Source of the DNA: Coriaria nepalensis
Taxonomy: Eukaryota > Streptophyta > Magnoliopsida > Cucurbitales > Coriariaceae
Assembly (NCBI GenBank): GCA_027186245.1
Contig: CP114483.1
Span: 16,388,220-16,452,219, forward strand
Length of the DNA stretch: 64,000 nt
Reading direction: 5' to 3'
Part shown: positions 1 to 12,099 of the stretch, piece by piece
Numbering within the stretch: position 1 is the first letter of the stretch
Layout of the letters: each line of letters opens with the position of its first letter
The notes under the pieces: generated by a model
The model's input: the letters and a program-made list of their open reading frames with translations, nothing else
What the model was told of the DNA's origin: nothing
Database searches by the model: none
Program-made: the position numbers and the translations under genes

Positions 1-61
1 TTGCATCTCTTTTACTCACTAAATCATTCTAAATCTCTTGAGACGAAATTCACCTTCTAAA
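1..61 (+). repeat. Partial unit at left edge (3' part of monomer C)
   Basis: The window opens at TTGCATCTCT, about position 77 of monomer C, and runs to the end of that monomer. The array therefore extends to the left of this window. Confidence 0.93.
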
Positions 62-203
62 CATGACTTTCGTGCATAACTTGCAGTTGATCTACTGAAG
101 GCAACTATATGTTTACTTAGCGTTAAAATCATGTCATCGAGGCTCTTCTAGTCATTCAATCATTATAAATGAATTCGAACGAATTTTATTTTTGCCCTTC
201 AAA
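62..203 (+). repeat. Monomer A of the trimer (142 bp), type copy
   Basis: A is the first of three diverged copies of an ancestral monomer of about 140 bp. It starts with CATGACTTTCGTGCATAAC and carries the shared core TGCAGTTGATCTACTGAAGG around monomer positions 21-40. The shared CATTAAAT block lies near positions 92-99; this copy has CATTCAAT. The dyad AATTCGAACGAATT lies at about positions 111-124, and the monomer ends in a TTTTTGCCCTTCAAA-type tail. The GAATTC inside the dyad is an EcoRI site present in most units, so EcoRI should cut most of the array into 421-bp fragments. Compared with C it agrees at about 82% over the first 120 positions (hand alignment). Later copies differ mainly at CTAYTGAAG, AGYGTTAAAA and the dyad. 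Confidence 0.9.
172..185. other. 14-bp dyad AATTCGAACGAATT in monomer A (type copy; one per unit)
   Basis: The arms AATTCG and CGAATT are perfect inverted copies around a central AA. The site overlaps EcoRI (GAATTC) and TTCGAA. It sits at the same place in monomer A of most units. Three recurrent variants break it: CGAATGAATT, CGAACTAATT and ATGAAATCGAAC. The CGAAAGAATT type also breaks the right arm. Monomers B and C have lost the symmetry at the aligned position. A protein-binding role is possible but is only inference; dyads of this length also arise by chance in AT-rich DNA. Confidence 0.6.
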
Positions 204-346
204 AATGATTTTCTTACATAACCTGCAATTAATCTATTGCATACAACAATACATTATATTAGCCTTAAAGAGCATATCATTCAGTCTTTTTAGATCATTA
301 AATTGTTTGAAAGCACTTCGAACTAATTCTATTTTCGCATTTAAAA
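204..346 (+). repeat. Monomer B of the trimer (143 bp), type copy
   Basis: B is the second and most diverged monomer. It opens with AATGATTTTCTTACATAACC (CATGATTTTC in most later units) and keeps the shared core in the form TGCAATTAATCTATTG. It has AGCCTTAAAGAGC where A has AGCGTTAAAATC. It carries a TTCGAAC block at the position matching the A dyad, but the right arm is TAATTC, so the dyad is lost. Agreement with A is roughly 70% over the first 120 positions. B is where most of the diagnostic variation sits: CCTGCAATT, CCTAAAATT or CCTACAATT; CAGTCTTTTTAG, CACTCTTCCCAG or CAGTCTTTGTAG; a 3-bp insertion in AGCATATTATC; and CTAATTC or CTAGTTC. Confidence 0.88.
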
Positions 347-483
347 CACGACTTTCATGCATAACTTGCAATTGATCTACTGAAGGAAACTATGCATTTT
401 TTTTAGTGTTAAAGTCATATTATTGCATCTCTTATACTCATTAAATCATTCTAAATCACTTCAGACGAAATTCACCTTCTAAA
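347..483 (+). repeat. Monomer C of the trimer (137 bp here), type copy
   Basis: C is the third monomer, about 136 bp in most units. It opens with CACGACTTTCATGCATAAC, has the shared core TGCAATTGATCTACTGAAGG, and then a T tract of seven or eight residues (CATTTTTTTAG) that is the main source of 1-bp length variation. It keeps CATTAAATCATTCTAAAT and ends in a CAGACGAAATTCACC segment that aligns with the A dyad but has lost the symmetry. It is shorter than A because a few bases are missing near its 3' end (TTTTAAA against GCCCTTCAAA). It is closer to A than to B, which suggests that A and C separated from each other after B diverged. Confidence 0.88.
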
Positions 484-1924
484 CATGACTTTCGTGCATA
501 ACTTGCAGTTGATCTACTGAAGGCAACTATACATTTACTTAGCGTTAAAATCATGTCATTGAGGCTCTTCTAGTCATTAAATCATTATAAATGAATTCGA
601 ACGAATTATATTTTTGCCCTTCAAACATGATTTTCTTACATAACCTGCAATTAATCTATTGAATACAACAATGCATTATTTTAGCCTTAAAGAGCAAATC
701 ATTCAGTCTTTTTAGATCATTAAATTGTTTGAAAGCACTTCGAACTAATTCTATTTTCGCATTTAAAACACGACTTTCATGCATCACTTGCAATTGATCT
801 ACTGAAGGAAACTATGCATTTTTTTAGTGTTAAAGTCATATTATTGCATCTCTTATACTCATTAAATCATTCTAAATCACTTGAGACGAAATTCACCTTT
901 TAAACATGACTTTCGTGCATAACTTGCAGTTGATCTACTGAAGGCAACTACACATTTACTTAGCGTTAAAATCATGTCATTGAGGCTCTTCTAGTCATTA
1001 AATCATTATAAATGAATTCGAACGAATTATATTTTTGCCCTTCAAAAATGATTTTCTTACATAACCTGCAATTAATCTATTGAATACAACAATGCATTAT
1101 TTTAGCCTTAAAGAGCATATTATTCAGTCTTTTTAGATCATTAAATTGTTTGAAAGCACTTCGAACTAATTATATTTTCGCATTTAAAACACGACTTTCA
1201 TGCATAACTTGCAATTGATCTACTGAAGGAAACTATGCATTTTTTTAGTGTTAAAGTCATATTATTGCATCTCTTTTACCCATTAAATCATTGTAAATCA
1301 CTTCAGACGAAATTCACCTTTTAAACATGACTTTCGTGCATAACTTGCAGTTGATCTACTGAAGGCAACTATACATTTACTTAGCGTTAAAATCTTGTCA
1401 TTGAGGCTCTTCTAGTCATTAAATCATTATAAATGAATTCGAACGAATTATATTTTTGCCCTTCAAACATGATTTTCTTACATAACCTGCAATTAATCTA
1501 TTGAATACAACAATGCATTATTTTAGCCTTAAAGAGCATATCATTTAGTCTTTTTAGATCATTAAATTGTTTGAAAGCACTTCGAACTAGTTCTATTTTC
1601 GCATTTAAAACACGACTTTCATGCATGACTTGCAATTGATCTACTGAAGGCAACTATGCATTTTTTTAGTGTTAAAGTCATATTATTGCATCTCTTTTAC
1701 TCATTAAATCATTCTAAATCACTTCATACGAAATTCACCTTTTAAACATGACTTTCGTGCATAACTTGCAGTTGATCTATTGAAGGCAACTATACATTTA
1801 CTTAGCATTAAAATCATGTCATTGAGGCTCTTCTAGTCATTAAATCATTATAAATGAATTCGAACGAATTTTATTTTTGCCCTTCAAAAATGATTTTCTT
1901 ACATAACCTGCAATTACTCTATTG

Positions 1925-2700
1925 AATACAACAATGCATTATTTTAGCCTTAAAGAGCATATCATTCAGTCTTTTCAGATCATTAAATTGTTCGAAAGCA
2001 CTTCGAACTAATTCTATTTTCGCATTTAAAACGCGACTTTCATGCATGACTTGCAATTGATCTACTGAAGGCAACTACACATTTCTTTAGTGTTAAGGTC
2101 ATATTATTGCATCTCTTTTACTCACTAAATCATTCTAAATCTCTTCAGACGAAATTCACCTTCTAAACATGACTTTCGTGCATAACTTGCAGTTGATCTA
2201 CTGAAGGCAACTATACGTTTACTTAGCGTTAAAATCATGTCATCGAGGCTCTTCTAGTCATTAAATCATTATAAATGAATTCGAACGAATTTTATTTTTG
2301 CCCTTCAAAAATGATTTTTTTACATAACCTGCAATTAATCTATTGAATACAACAATACATTATATTAGCCTTAAAGAGCATATCATTCAGTCTTTTTAGA
2401 TCATTAAATTGTTTGAAAGCACTTCGAACTAATTCTATTTTCGCATTTAAAACACGACTTTCATACATAACTTGCAATTGATCTACTGAAGGAAACTATG
2501 CATTTTTTTAGTGTTAAAGTCATATTATTGCATCTCTTTTACCCATTAAATCATTCTAAATCACTCCAGACGAAATTCATCTTTTAAACATGACTTTCGT
2601 GCATAACTTGCAGTTGATCTACTGAAGGCAACTATACGTTTACTTAGCATTACAATCATGTCATTGAGGCTCTTCTAGTCATTCAATCATTATAAATGAA
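1925..2700 (+). repeat. Block repeated at 4,453-5,228 (offset ~2,528 bp, six units)
   Basis: Shared uncommon markers fix the offset: CTTTTCAGATC, AAAACGCGAC, TTAAGGTCATA, TCACTAAATC with AATCTCTTCAG, and CATCGAGGCTC (2,241 and 4,769). Several single-base differences are visible, for example TTTTTTTACAT against TTTTCTTACAT and AGCATTACAATC against AGCGTTACAATC. The CATCGAGG marker also occurs in the first unit at 135, five units upstream of 2,241. Confidence 0.7.
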
Positions 2701-4452
2701 TTCGAACGAATTTTATTTTTGCCCTTCAAAAATGATTTTCTTACATAACCTGCAATTAATCTATTGAATACAACAATACATTATTTTAGCCTTAAAGAGC
2801 ATATCATTCAGTCTTTTTAGATCATTAAATTGTTTGAAAGCACTTCGAACTAATTCTATTTTCGCATTTAAAACACGACTTTCATGCATAACTTGCAATT
2901 GATCTACTGAAGGAAACTATGCATTTTTTTTAGTGTTAAAGTCATATTATTGCATCTCTTATACTCATTAAATCATTCTAAATCACGTCAGACAAAATTC
3001 ACCTTTTAAACATGACTTTCGTGCATAACTTGCAGTTGATCTACTGAAGGCAACTATACATTTACTTAGCGTTAAAATCATGTCATTGAGGCCCTTCTAG
3101 TCATTAAATCATTATAAATGAATTCGAACGAATTATATTTTTGCCCTTCAAACATGATTTTCTTACATAACCTGCAATTAATCTATTGAATACAACAATG
3201 CATTATTTTAGCCTTAAAGAGCAAATCATTCAGTCTTTTTAGATCATTAAATTGTTTGAAAGCACTTCGAACTAATTCTATTTTCGCATTTAAAACACGA
3301 CTTTCATGCATCACTTGCAATTGATCTACTGAAGGAAACTATGCATTTTTTTAGTGTTAAAGTCATATTATTGCATCTCTTATACTCATTAAATCATTCT
3401 AAATCACTTGAGACGAAATTCACCTTTTAAACACGACTTTCGTGCATAACTTGCAGTTGATCTACTGAAGGCAACTATACATTTACTTAGCGTTACAATC
3501 ATGTCATTGAGGCTCTTCTAGTCATTCAATCATTATAAATGAATTCGAACGAATTTTATTTTTGCCCTTCAAAAATGATTTTCTTACATAACCTGCAATT
3601 AATCTATTGAATACAACAATACATTATTTTAGCCTTAAAGAGCATATCATTCAGTCTTTTTAGATCATTAAATTGTTTGAAAGCACTTCGAACTAATTCT
3701 ATTTTCGCATGTAAAACACGACTTTCATGCATAACTTGCAATTGATCTACTGAAGGAAACTATGCATTTTTTTTAGTGTTAAAGTCATATTATTGCATCT
3801 CTTTTACCCATTAAATCATTCTAAATCACTTCAGACGAAATTCACTTTTTAAACATGACTTTCGTGCATAACTTAAAGTTGATCTACTGAAGGAAACTAT
3901 ACATTTACTTAGCGTTAAAATCATGTCATTGAGGCTCTTCTAGTCATTAAATCATTATAAATGAATTCGAACGAATTATATTTTTTCCCTTCAAACATGA
4001 TTTTCTTACATAACCTGCAATTAATCTATTGAATACAACAATGCATTATTTTAGCCTTAAAGAGCATATCATTCAGTCTTTTTAGATTATTAAATTGTTT
4101 TGAAGCACTTCGAACTAATTCTATTTTCGCATTTAAAACACGACTGTCATGCATAACTTGCAATTGATCTACTGAAAGAAACTATGCATTTTTTTAGTGT
4201 TAAAGTCATATTATTGCATCTCTTTTACCCATTAAATCATTCTAAATCACTTCAGACGAAATTCACCTTTTAAACATGACTTTCGTGCATAACTTGCAGT
4301 TGATCTACTGAAGGCAACTATACATTTACTTAGCGTTAAAATCATGTCATTGAGGCTCTTCTAGTCATTAAATCATTATAAATGAATTCGAACGAATTAT
4401 ATTTTTGCCCTTCAAACATGATTTTCTTACATAACCTGCAATTCATCTATTG

Positions 4453-5228
4453 AATACAACAATGCATTATTTTAGCCTTAAAGAGCATATCATTCAGTCT
4501 TTTCAGATCATTAAATTGTTCGAAAGCACTTCGAACTAATTCTATTTTCGCATTTAAAACGCGACTTTCATGCATGACTTGCAATTGATCTACTGAAGGC
4601 AACTACACATTTCTTTAGTGTTAAGGTCATATTATTGCATCTCTTTTACTCACTAAATCATTCTAAATCTCTTCAGACGAAATTCACCTTCTAAACATGA
4701 CTTTCGTGCATAACTTGCAGTTGATCTACTGAAGGCAACTATACGTTTACTTAGCGTTAAAATCATGTCATCGAGGCTCTTCTAGTCATTCAATCATTAT
4801 AAATGAATTCGAACGAATTTTATTTTTGCCCTTCAAAAATGATTTTCTTACATAACCTGCAATTAATCTATTGAATACAACAATACATTATATTAGCCTT
4901 AAAGAGCATATCATTCAGTCTTTTTAGATCATTAAATTGTTTGAAAGCACTTCGAACTAATTCTATTTTCGCATTTAAAACACGACTTTCATACATAACT
5001 TGCAATTGATCTACTGAAGGAAACTATGCATTTTTTTAGTGTTAAAGTCATATTATTGCATCTCTTTTACCCATTAAATCATTCTAAATCACTCCAGACG
5101 AAATTCACCTTTTAAACATGACTTTCGTGCATAACTCGCAGTTGATCTACTGAAGGCAACTATACGTTTACTTAGCGTTACAATCATGTCATTGAGGCTC
5201 TTCTAGTCATTAAATCATTATAAATGAA
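4453..5228 (+). repeat. Second copy of the 1,925-2,700 block
   Basis: It matches the upstream block at +2,528 bp on the markers AAAACGCGAC, TTAAGGTCATA and CATCGAGG. After about 5.23 kb the partner relationship breaks (TATATTTTTTCCC here against TTTATTTTTGCCC upstream). Confidence 0.7.
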
Positions 5229-5339
5229 TTCGAACGAATTATATTTTTTCCCTTCAAACATGATTTTCTTACATAACCTGCAATTAATCTATTGAATACA
5301 ACAATGCATTATTTTAGCCTTAAAGAGCATATCATTCAG

Positions 5340-5760
5340 TCTTTTCAGATCATTAAATTGTTTAAAAGCACTTCGAACCAATTCTATTTTCGCATTTAAA
5401 ACACGACTTTCAGGCATAACTTGCAATTGATCTGCTGAAGGCAACTACGCATTTTTTTAGTGTTAAAGTCATATTATTGCATCTATTTTACTCATTAAAT
5501 CATTCTAAATCACTTCGGGTGAAATTCGCGTTCCAACCATGACTTTCGTGCATAACTTGCAGTTGATCTATTGAAGGCAACTATACATTTACTTAGCCTT
5601 AAATCATGTCAATCAGGCTTTTCTAGTCATTAAATCATTATAAATGATTCGGAGGAATTATGTTTTTGCCCTTCAAACATGATTTTCTTACATAACCTGC
5701 AATTAATCTATTGAATACAACAATGCATTACTTTAGCCTTAAAGACCATATCATTCAGTC
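5340..5760 (+). repeat. Most divergent unit of the array
   Basis: This unit carries many changes seen nowhere else in the window: GATCTGCTGAAGG, CACTTCGGGTGAAATTCGCG and TTCCAACCATG in C, and in A AGCCTTAAATC (one A fewer), CAATCAGGCTTTTC and ATGATTCGGAGGAATTATG. The last of these destroys both the EcoRI site and the dyad. The flanking B monomer is ordinary, so the divergence is confined to about one unit. It looks like an older unit that escaped homogenisation; sequencing error is less likely because the changes are numerous and mostly substitutions. Confidence 0.75.
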
Positions 5761-7830
5761 TTTTTAGATCATTAAATTGTTTGAAAGCACTTCGAACTAA
5801 TTCTATTTTCGCATTTAAAACACGACTTTCATACATAACTTGCAATTGATCTACTGAAGGAAACTATGCATTTTTTTAGTGTTAAAGTCATATTATTGCA
5901 TCTCTTTTACTCATTAAATCATTCTAAATCACTTCAGACGAAATTCACCTTTTAAACATGACTTTCGTGCATAACTTGCAGTTGATCTACTGAAGGCAAC
6001 TATACATTTACTTAGCGTTAAAATCATGTCATTGAGGCTCTTCTAGTCATTAAATCATTATAAATGAATTCGAACGAATTATATTTTTGCCCTACAAACA
6101 TGATTTTCTTACATAACCTGCAATTAATCTATTGAATACAACAATGCATTATTTTAGCCTTAAAGAGCATATCATTCAGTCTTTTCAGATCATTAAATTG
6201 TTCGAAAGCACTTCGAACTAATTCTATTTTCGCATTTAAAACACGACTTTCATGCATAACTTGCAATTGATCTACTGAAGGCAACTACACATTTCTTTAG
6301 TGTTAAGGTCATATTATTGCATCTCTTTTACTCACTAAATCATTCTAAATCTCTTCAGACGAAATTCATCTTTTAAACATGACTTTCGTGCATAACTTGC
6401 AGTTGATCTACTGAAGGCAACTATACATTTACTTAGCGTTAAAATCATGTCATTGAGGCTCTTCTAGTCATTAAATCATTATAAATGAATTCGAACGAAT
6501 TATATTTTTTCCCTTCAAACATGATTTTCTTACATAACCTGCAATTAATCTATTGAAAACAACAATGCATTATTTTAGCCTTAAAGAGCATATCATTCAG
6601 TCTTTTTAGATCATTAAATTGTTTTGAAGCACTTCGAACTAATTCTATTTTCGCATTTAAAACACGACTTTCATGCATAACTTGCAATTGATCTACTGAA
6701 GGAAACTATGCATTTTTTTAGTGTTAAAGTCATATTATTGCATCTCTTTTACCCATTAAATCAGTCTAAATCACTCCAGACGAAATTCACCTTTTAAACA
6801 TGACTTTCGTGCATAACTTGCAGTTGATCTACTGAAGGCAACTATACATTTACTTAGCGTTAAAATCATGTCATTGCGGCTCTTCTAGTCATTAAATCAT
6901 TATAAATGAATTCGAATGAATTATATTTTTGCCCTTCAAAAATGATTTTCTTACATAACCTGCAATTAATCTATTGAATACAACAATGCATTATTTTAGC
7001 CTTAAAGAGCATATCATTCAGTCTTTTTAGATCATTAAATTGTTTGAAAGCACTTCGAACTAATTCTATTTTCGCATTTAAAACACGACTTTCATGCATA
7101 ACTTGCAATTGATCTACTGAAGGAAACTATGCATTTTTTTAGTGTTAAAGTCATATTATTGCATCTCTTTTACCCATTAAATCATTGTAAATCACTTCAG
7201 ACGAAATTCACCTTTTAAACATGACTTTCGTGCATAACTTGCAGTTGATCTACTGAAGGCAACTATACATTTACTTAGCGTTAAAATCATGTCATTGAGG
7301 CTCTTCTAGTCATTAAATCATTATAAATGAATTCGAACGAATTATATTTTTTCCCTTCAAACATGATTTTCTTACATAACCTGCAATTAATCTATTGAAT
7401 ACAACAATGCATTATTTTAGCCTTAAAGAGCATATCATTCAGTCTTTTTAGATTATTAAATTGTTTTGAAGCACTTCGAACTAATTCTATTTTCGCATTT
7501 AAAACACGACTTTCATGCATAACTTGCAATTGATCTACTGAAGGCAACTATGCATTTTTTTAGTGTTAAAGTCATATTATTGCATCTCTTTTACCCATTA
7601 AATCATTCTAAATCACTTGATACGAAATTCACCTTTTAAACATGAGTTTCGTGCATAACTTGCAGTTGATCTATTGAAGGCAACTATACATTTACTTAGC
7701 GTTAAAATCATGTCATTGAGGCTCTTCTAGTCATTAAATCATTATAAATGAATTCGAACGAATTTCATTTTTGCCCTTCAAACATGATTTTCTTACGTAA
7801 CCTGCAATTAATCTATTGAATACAACAATG

Positions 7831-7834
7831 CATT
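7831..7834 (+). other. 26-bp deletion junction inside monomer B
   Basis: The text reads CAATGCATTCAGTC, where other units have a further 26 bases between CATT (of GCATTATTTTAG) and CATT (of ATCATTCAGTC). The break falls exactly between two CATT copies, so a short direct repeat at the deletion ends is visible in intact units. This is the shortest unit I noticed, about 395 bp. Confidence 0.85.
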
Positions 7835-8082
7835 CAGTCTTTTTAGATCATTAAATTGTTTGAAAGCACTTCGAACTAATTCTATTTTCGCATTTAAAAC
7901 ACGACTTTCATGCATAACTTGCAATTGATCTACTGAAGGAAACTATGCATTTTTTTAGTGTTAAAGTCATATTACTGCATCTCTTTTACCCATTAAATCA
8001 TTGTAAATCACTTCAGATGAAATTCACCTTTTAAACATGACTTTCGTGCATAACTTGCAGTTGATCTACTGAAGGCAACTAT

Positions 8083-8098
8083 ACATTTACGTTAAAAT
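8083..8098 (+). other. 5-bp deletion in monomer A (ACATTTACGTTAAAA)
   Basis: Other units read ACATTTACTTAGCGTTAAAA here; five bases (TTAGC or an equivalent placement) are missing. It lies in the unit directly after the one with the 26-bp deletion. Private to this unit. Confidence 0.8.
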
Positions 8099-11000
8099 CA
8101 TGTCATTGAGGCTCTTCAAGTCATTAAATCATTATAAATGAATTCGAACGAATTATATTTTTGCCCTTCAAACATGATTTTCTTACATAACCTGCAATTC
8201 ATCTATTGAATACAACAATGCATTATTTTAGCCTTAAAGAGCATGTCATTCAGTCTTTTTAGATCATTAAATTGTTTGAAAGCACTTCGAACTAATTCGA
8301 TTTTCGCATTTAAAACACGACTTTCATGCATAACTTGCAATTGATCTACTGAAGGAAACTATGCATTTTTTTAGTGTTAAAGTCATATTATTGCATCTCC
8401 TTTACCCATTAAATCATTCTAAATCACTTCATACGAAATTCACCTTTTAAACATGACTTTCGTGCATAACTTGCAGTTGATCTATTGAATGCAACTATAC
8501 ATTTACTTAGCGTTAAAATCATGTCATGGAGGCTCTTCTAGTCATTAAGTCATTATAAATGAATTCGAACGAATTTTATTTTTGCCCTTCAAAAATGATT
8601 TTCTTACATAACCTGCAATTACTCTATTGAATACAACAATGCATTATTTTAGCCTTAAAGAGCATATCATTCAGTCTTTTCAGATCATTAAATTTTTCGA
8701 AAGCACTTCGAACTAATTCTATTTTCGCATTTAAAACACGACTTTCATGCATGACTTGCAATTGATCTACTGAAGGCAACTACACATTTCTTTAGTGTTA
8801 AGGTCATATTATTGCATCTCTTTTACTCACTAAATCATTCTAAATGACTTCAGACGAAATTCACCTTCTAAACATGACTTTCGTGCATAACTTGCAGTTG
8901 ATCTACTGAAGGCAACTATACGTTTACTTAGCGTTAAAATCATGTCATTGAGGCTCTTCTAGTCATTCAATCATTATAAATGAATTCGAACGAATTTTAT
9001 TTTTGCCATTCAAAAATGATTTTCTTACATAACCTGCAATTAATCTATTGAATACAACAATACAGTATTTTAGCCTTAAAGAGCATATCATTCAGTCTTT
9101 TTAGATCATTAAATTGTTTGGAAGGACTTCGAACTAATTCTATTTTCGCATTTAAAACAAGACTTTCATGCATAACTTGCAATTGATCTACTGAAGGAAA
9201 CTATGCATTTTTTTAGTGTTAAAGTCATATTATTGCATCTATTTTACCCATTAAATCATTCTAAATCACTCCAGACGAAATTCACCTTTTAAACATGACT
9301 TTCGTGCATAACTTGCAGTTGATCTACTGAAGGCAACTATACATTTACTTAGCGTTAAAATCATGTCATTGAGGCTCTTCTAGTCATTAAATCATTATAA
9401 ATGAATTCGAATGAATTATATTTTTGCCCTTCAAAAATGATTTTCTTACATAACCTGCAATTAATCTATTGAATACAACAATGCATTATTTTAGCCTTAA
9501 AGAGCATATCATTCAGTCTTTTTAGATCATTAAATTGTTTGAAAGCACTTCGAACTACTTCTATTTTCGCATTTAAAACACGACTTTCATATATCACTTG
9601 CAATTGATCTACTGAAGGAAACTATGCATTTTTTTAGTGTTAAAGTCATATTATTGCATCTCTTATACTCATTAAATCATTCTAAATCACTTGAGACGAA
9701 ATTCACCTTTTAAACACGACTTTCGTGCATAACTTGCAGTTGATCTACTGAAGGCAACTATACATTTACTTAGCGTTAAAATCATGTCATTGAGGCTCTT
9801 CTAGTCATTAAATCATTATAAATGAATTCGAACGATTTATATTTTGCCCTTCAAAAATGATTTTCTTACATAACCTGCAATTAATCTATTGAATACAACA
9901 ATGCATTATTTTAGCCTTAAAGAGCATATCATTCAGTCTTTTTAGATCATTCAATTGTTCGAAAGCACTTCGAACAAATTCAATATTCGCATTTAAAACA
10001 CGACTTTCATGCATGACTTGCAATTGATCTACTGAAGGCAACTACACATTTCTTTAGTGTTAAAGTCACATTATTGCATCTCTTTTACTCACTAAATCAT
10101 TCTAAATCACTTCAGACGAAATTCACCTTTTAAACATGACTTTCGTGCATAACTTGCAGTTGATCTACTGAAGGCAACTATACATTTACTTAGCGTTAAA
10201 ATCAAGTCATTGAGGCTCTTCTAGTCATTCAATCATTATAAATGAATTCGAACGAATTTTAGTTTTGCCCTTCAAAAATGATTTTCTTACATAACCTGCA
10301 ATTAATCTATTGAATACAACAATGCATTATTTTAGCCTTAAAGAGCATATCATTCAGTCTTTTTAGATCATTAAATTGTTTGAAAGCACTTCGAACTAAT
10401 TCTATTTTCGCATTTAAAACACGACTTTCATGCATCACTTGCAATTGATCTACTGAAGGAAACTATGCATTTTTTTAGTGTTAAAGTCATATTATTGCAT
10501 CTCTTATACTCACTAAATAATTCTAAATCACTTCAGACGAAATTTACCTTTTAAACATGACTTTCGTGCATAACTTGCAGTTGATCTACTGAAGGCAACT
10601 ATACATTTACTTAGCGTTAAAATCATGTCATTGAGGCTCTTCTAGTCATTAAATCATTATAAATGAATTCGAACGAATTATATTTTTGCCCTTCAAACAT
10701 GATTTTCTTACATAACCTGCAATTAATCTTTTAAATACAACAATGCATTATTTTAGCCTTAAAGAGCATATCATTCAGTCTCTTTAGATCATTAAATTGT
10801 TTGAAAGCACTTCGAACTAATTCTATTTTCGCATTCAAAACACGACTTTCATGCATAACTTGCAATTGATCTAGTGAAGGAAACTATGCATTTTTTTAGT
10901 GTTAAAGTCATATTATTGCATCTCTTTTACCCATTAAATCATTCTAAATCACTCCAGACGAAATTCACCTTTTAAACATGACTTTCGTGCATAACTTGCA

Positions 11001-12099
11001 GTTGATCTACTGAAGGCAACTATACATTTACTTAGCGTTAAAATCATGTCATTGAGGCTCTTCTAGTCATTAAATCATTATAAATGAATTCGAACGAATT
11101 ATATTTTTGCCCTTCAAACATGATTTTCTTACATCACCTGCAATTAATCTATTGAATACAACAATGCATTATTTTAGCCTTAAAGAGCATATCATTCAGT
11201 CTTTTTAGATCATTAAATTGTTTGAAAGCACTTCGGACTAATTCTATTTTCGCATTTAAAACACGACTTTCATGCATACCTTGCAATTGATCTACTGAAG
11301 GCAACTACACATTTTTTTAGTGTTAAAGTCATATTATTGCATCTCTTTTACCCATTAAATCATTCTAAATCACTCCAGACGAAATTCACCTTTTAAACAT
11401 GACTTTCGTGCATAACTTGCAGTTGATCTATTGAAGGCAACTATACATATACTTAGTGTTAAAATCATGTGATTGAGGCTCTTCTAGTCATTAAATCATT
11501 ATAAATGAATTCGAACGAATTATATTTTTGCCCTTCAAACATGATTTTCTTACATCACCTGCAATTAATCTATTGAATACAACAATGCATTATTTTAGCC
11601 TTAAAGAGCATATCATTCAGTCTTTTTAGATCATTAAATTGTTTGAAAGCACTTCGAACTAATTCTATTTTCGCATTTAAAACACGACTTTCATGCATAA
11701 CTTGCAATTGATCTACTGAAGGCAACTACACATTTTTTTAGTGTTAAAGTCATATTATTGCATCTCTTTTACCCATTAAATCATTCTAACTCACTCCAGA
11801 CGAAATTCACCTTTTAAACATGACTTTCGTGCATAACTTGCAGTTGATCTATTGAAGGCAACCATACATTTACTTAGCGTTAAAATCATGTCATTGAGGC
11901 TTTTCTAGTCATTAAATCATTATAAATGAATTCGAACGAATTATATTTTTGCCCTTCAAAAATGATTTTCTTACATAACCTGCAATTACTCTATTGAATA
12001 CAACAATGCATTATTTTAGCCTTAAAGAGCATATCATTCAGTCTTTTCAGATCATTAAATTGTTTGAAAGCACTTCGAACTAATTCTATTTTCGCATTT

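Larger units (their letters stand above)
62..483 (+). repeat. First complete 421-bp higher-order unit (A-B-C trimer, 422 bp here)
   Basis: This is the first whole unit, used here as the type example. It holds monomer A (62-203), B (204-346) and C (347-483), and the next unit starts at 484 with the same CATGACTTTC. It is 422 rather than 421 bp because the T tract of monomer C has eight T residues instead of the more common seven. It belongs to a small group of units with ATCGAGG in A where most units have ATTGAGG; sister copies lie near 2,241 and 4,769. A private C at 240 (most units have A) removes a stop codon and creates the only open frame of note in the window. Confidence 0.95.

Noticed and set aside
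169..375. 68-codon open frame on the + strand spanning monomers A to C of the first unit
   Set aside because: It exists only because base 240 is C here (TATTGC) where nearly all other units have A and thus TGA in this frame. The unit length is not a multiple of three, there is no similarity to a known protein that I recognise, and composition is that of the satellite.
394..405. T7-T8 tract in monomer C as a transcription terminator
   Set aside because: There is no upstream GC-rich stem and no gene to terminate. The tract recurs in every unit as part of the monomer.
62..483. CENP-B box in the TTCGAAC segments of A or B
   Set aside because: The first half (TTCG, four bases, A) fits the mammalian core, but the required CGGG is absent; AATTATA or ATTCTAT stands there. 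TTCGGGTGAAATTCG near 5,515 also lacks a correctly spaced CGGG.
5514..5540. Start of a unique, non-satellite insertion near 5.5 kb
   Set aside because: Despite many changes, the segment aligns along its whole length to monomers C and A in the normal register; it is a divergent unit and not an insertion.
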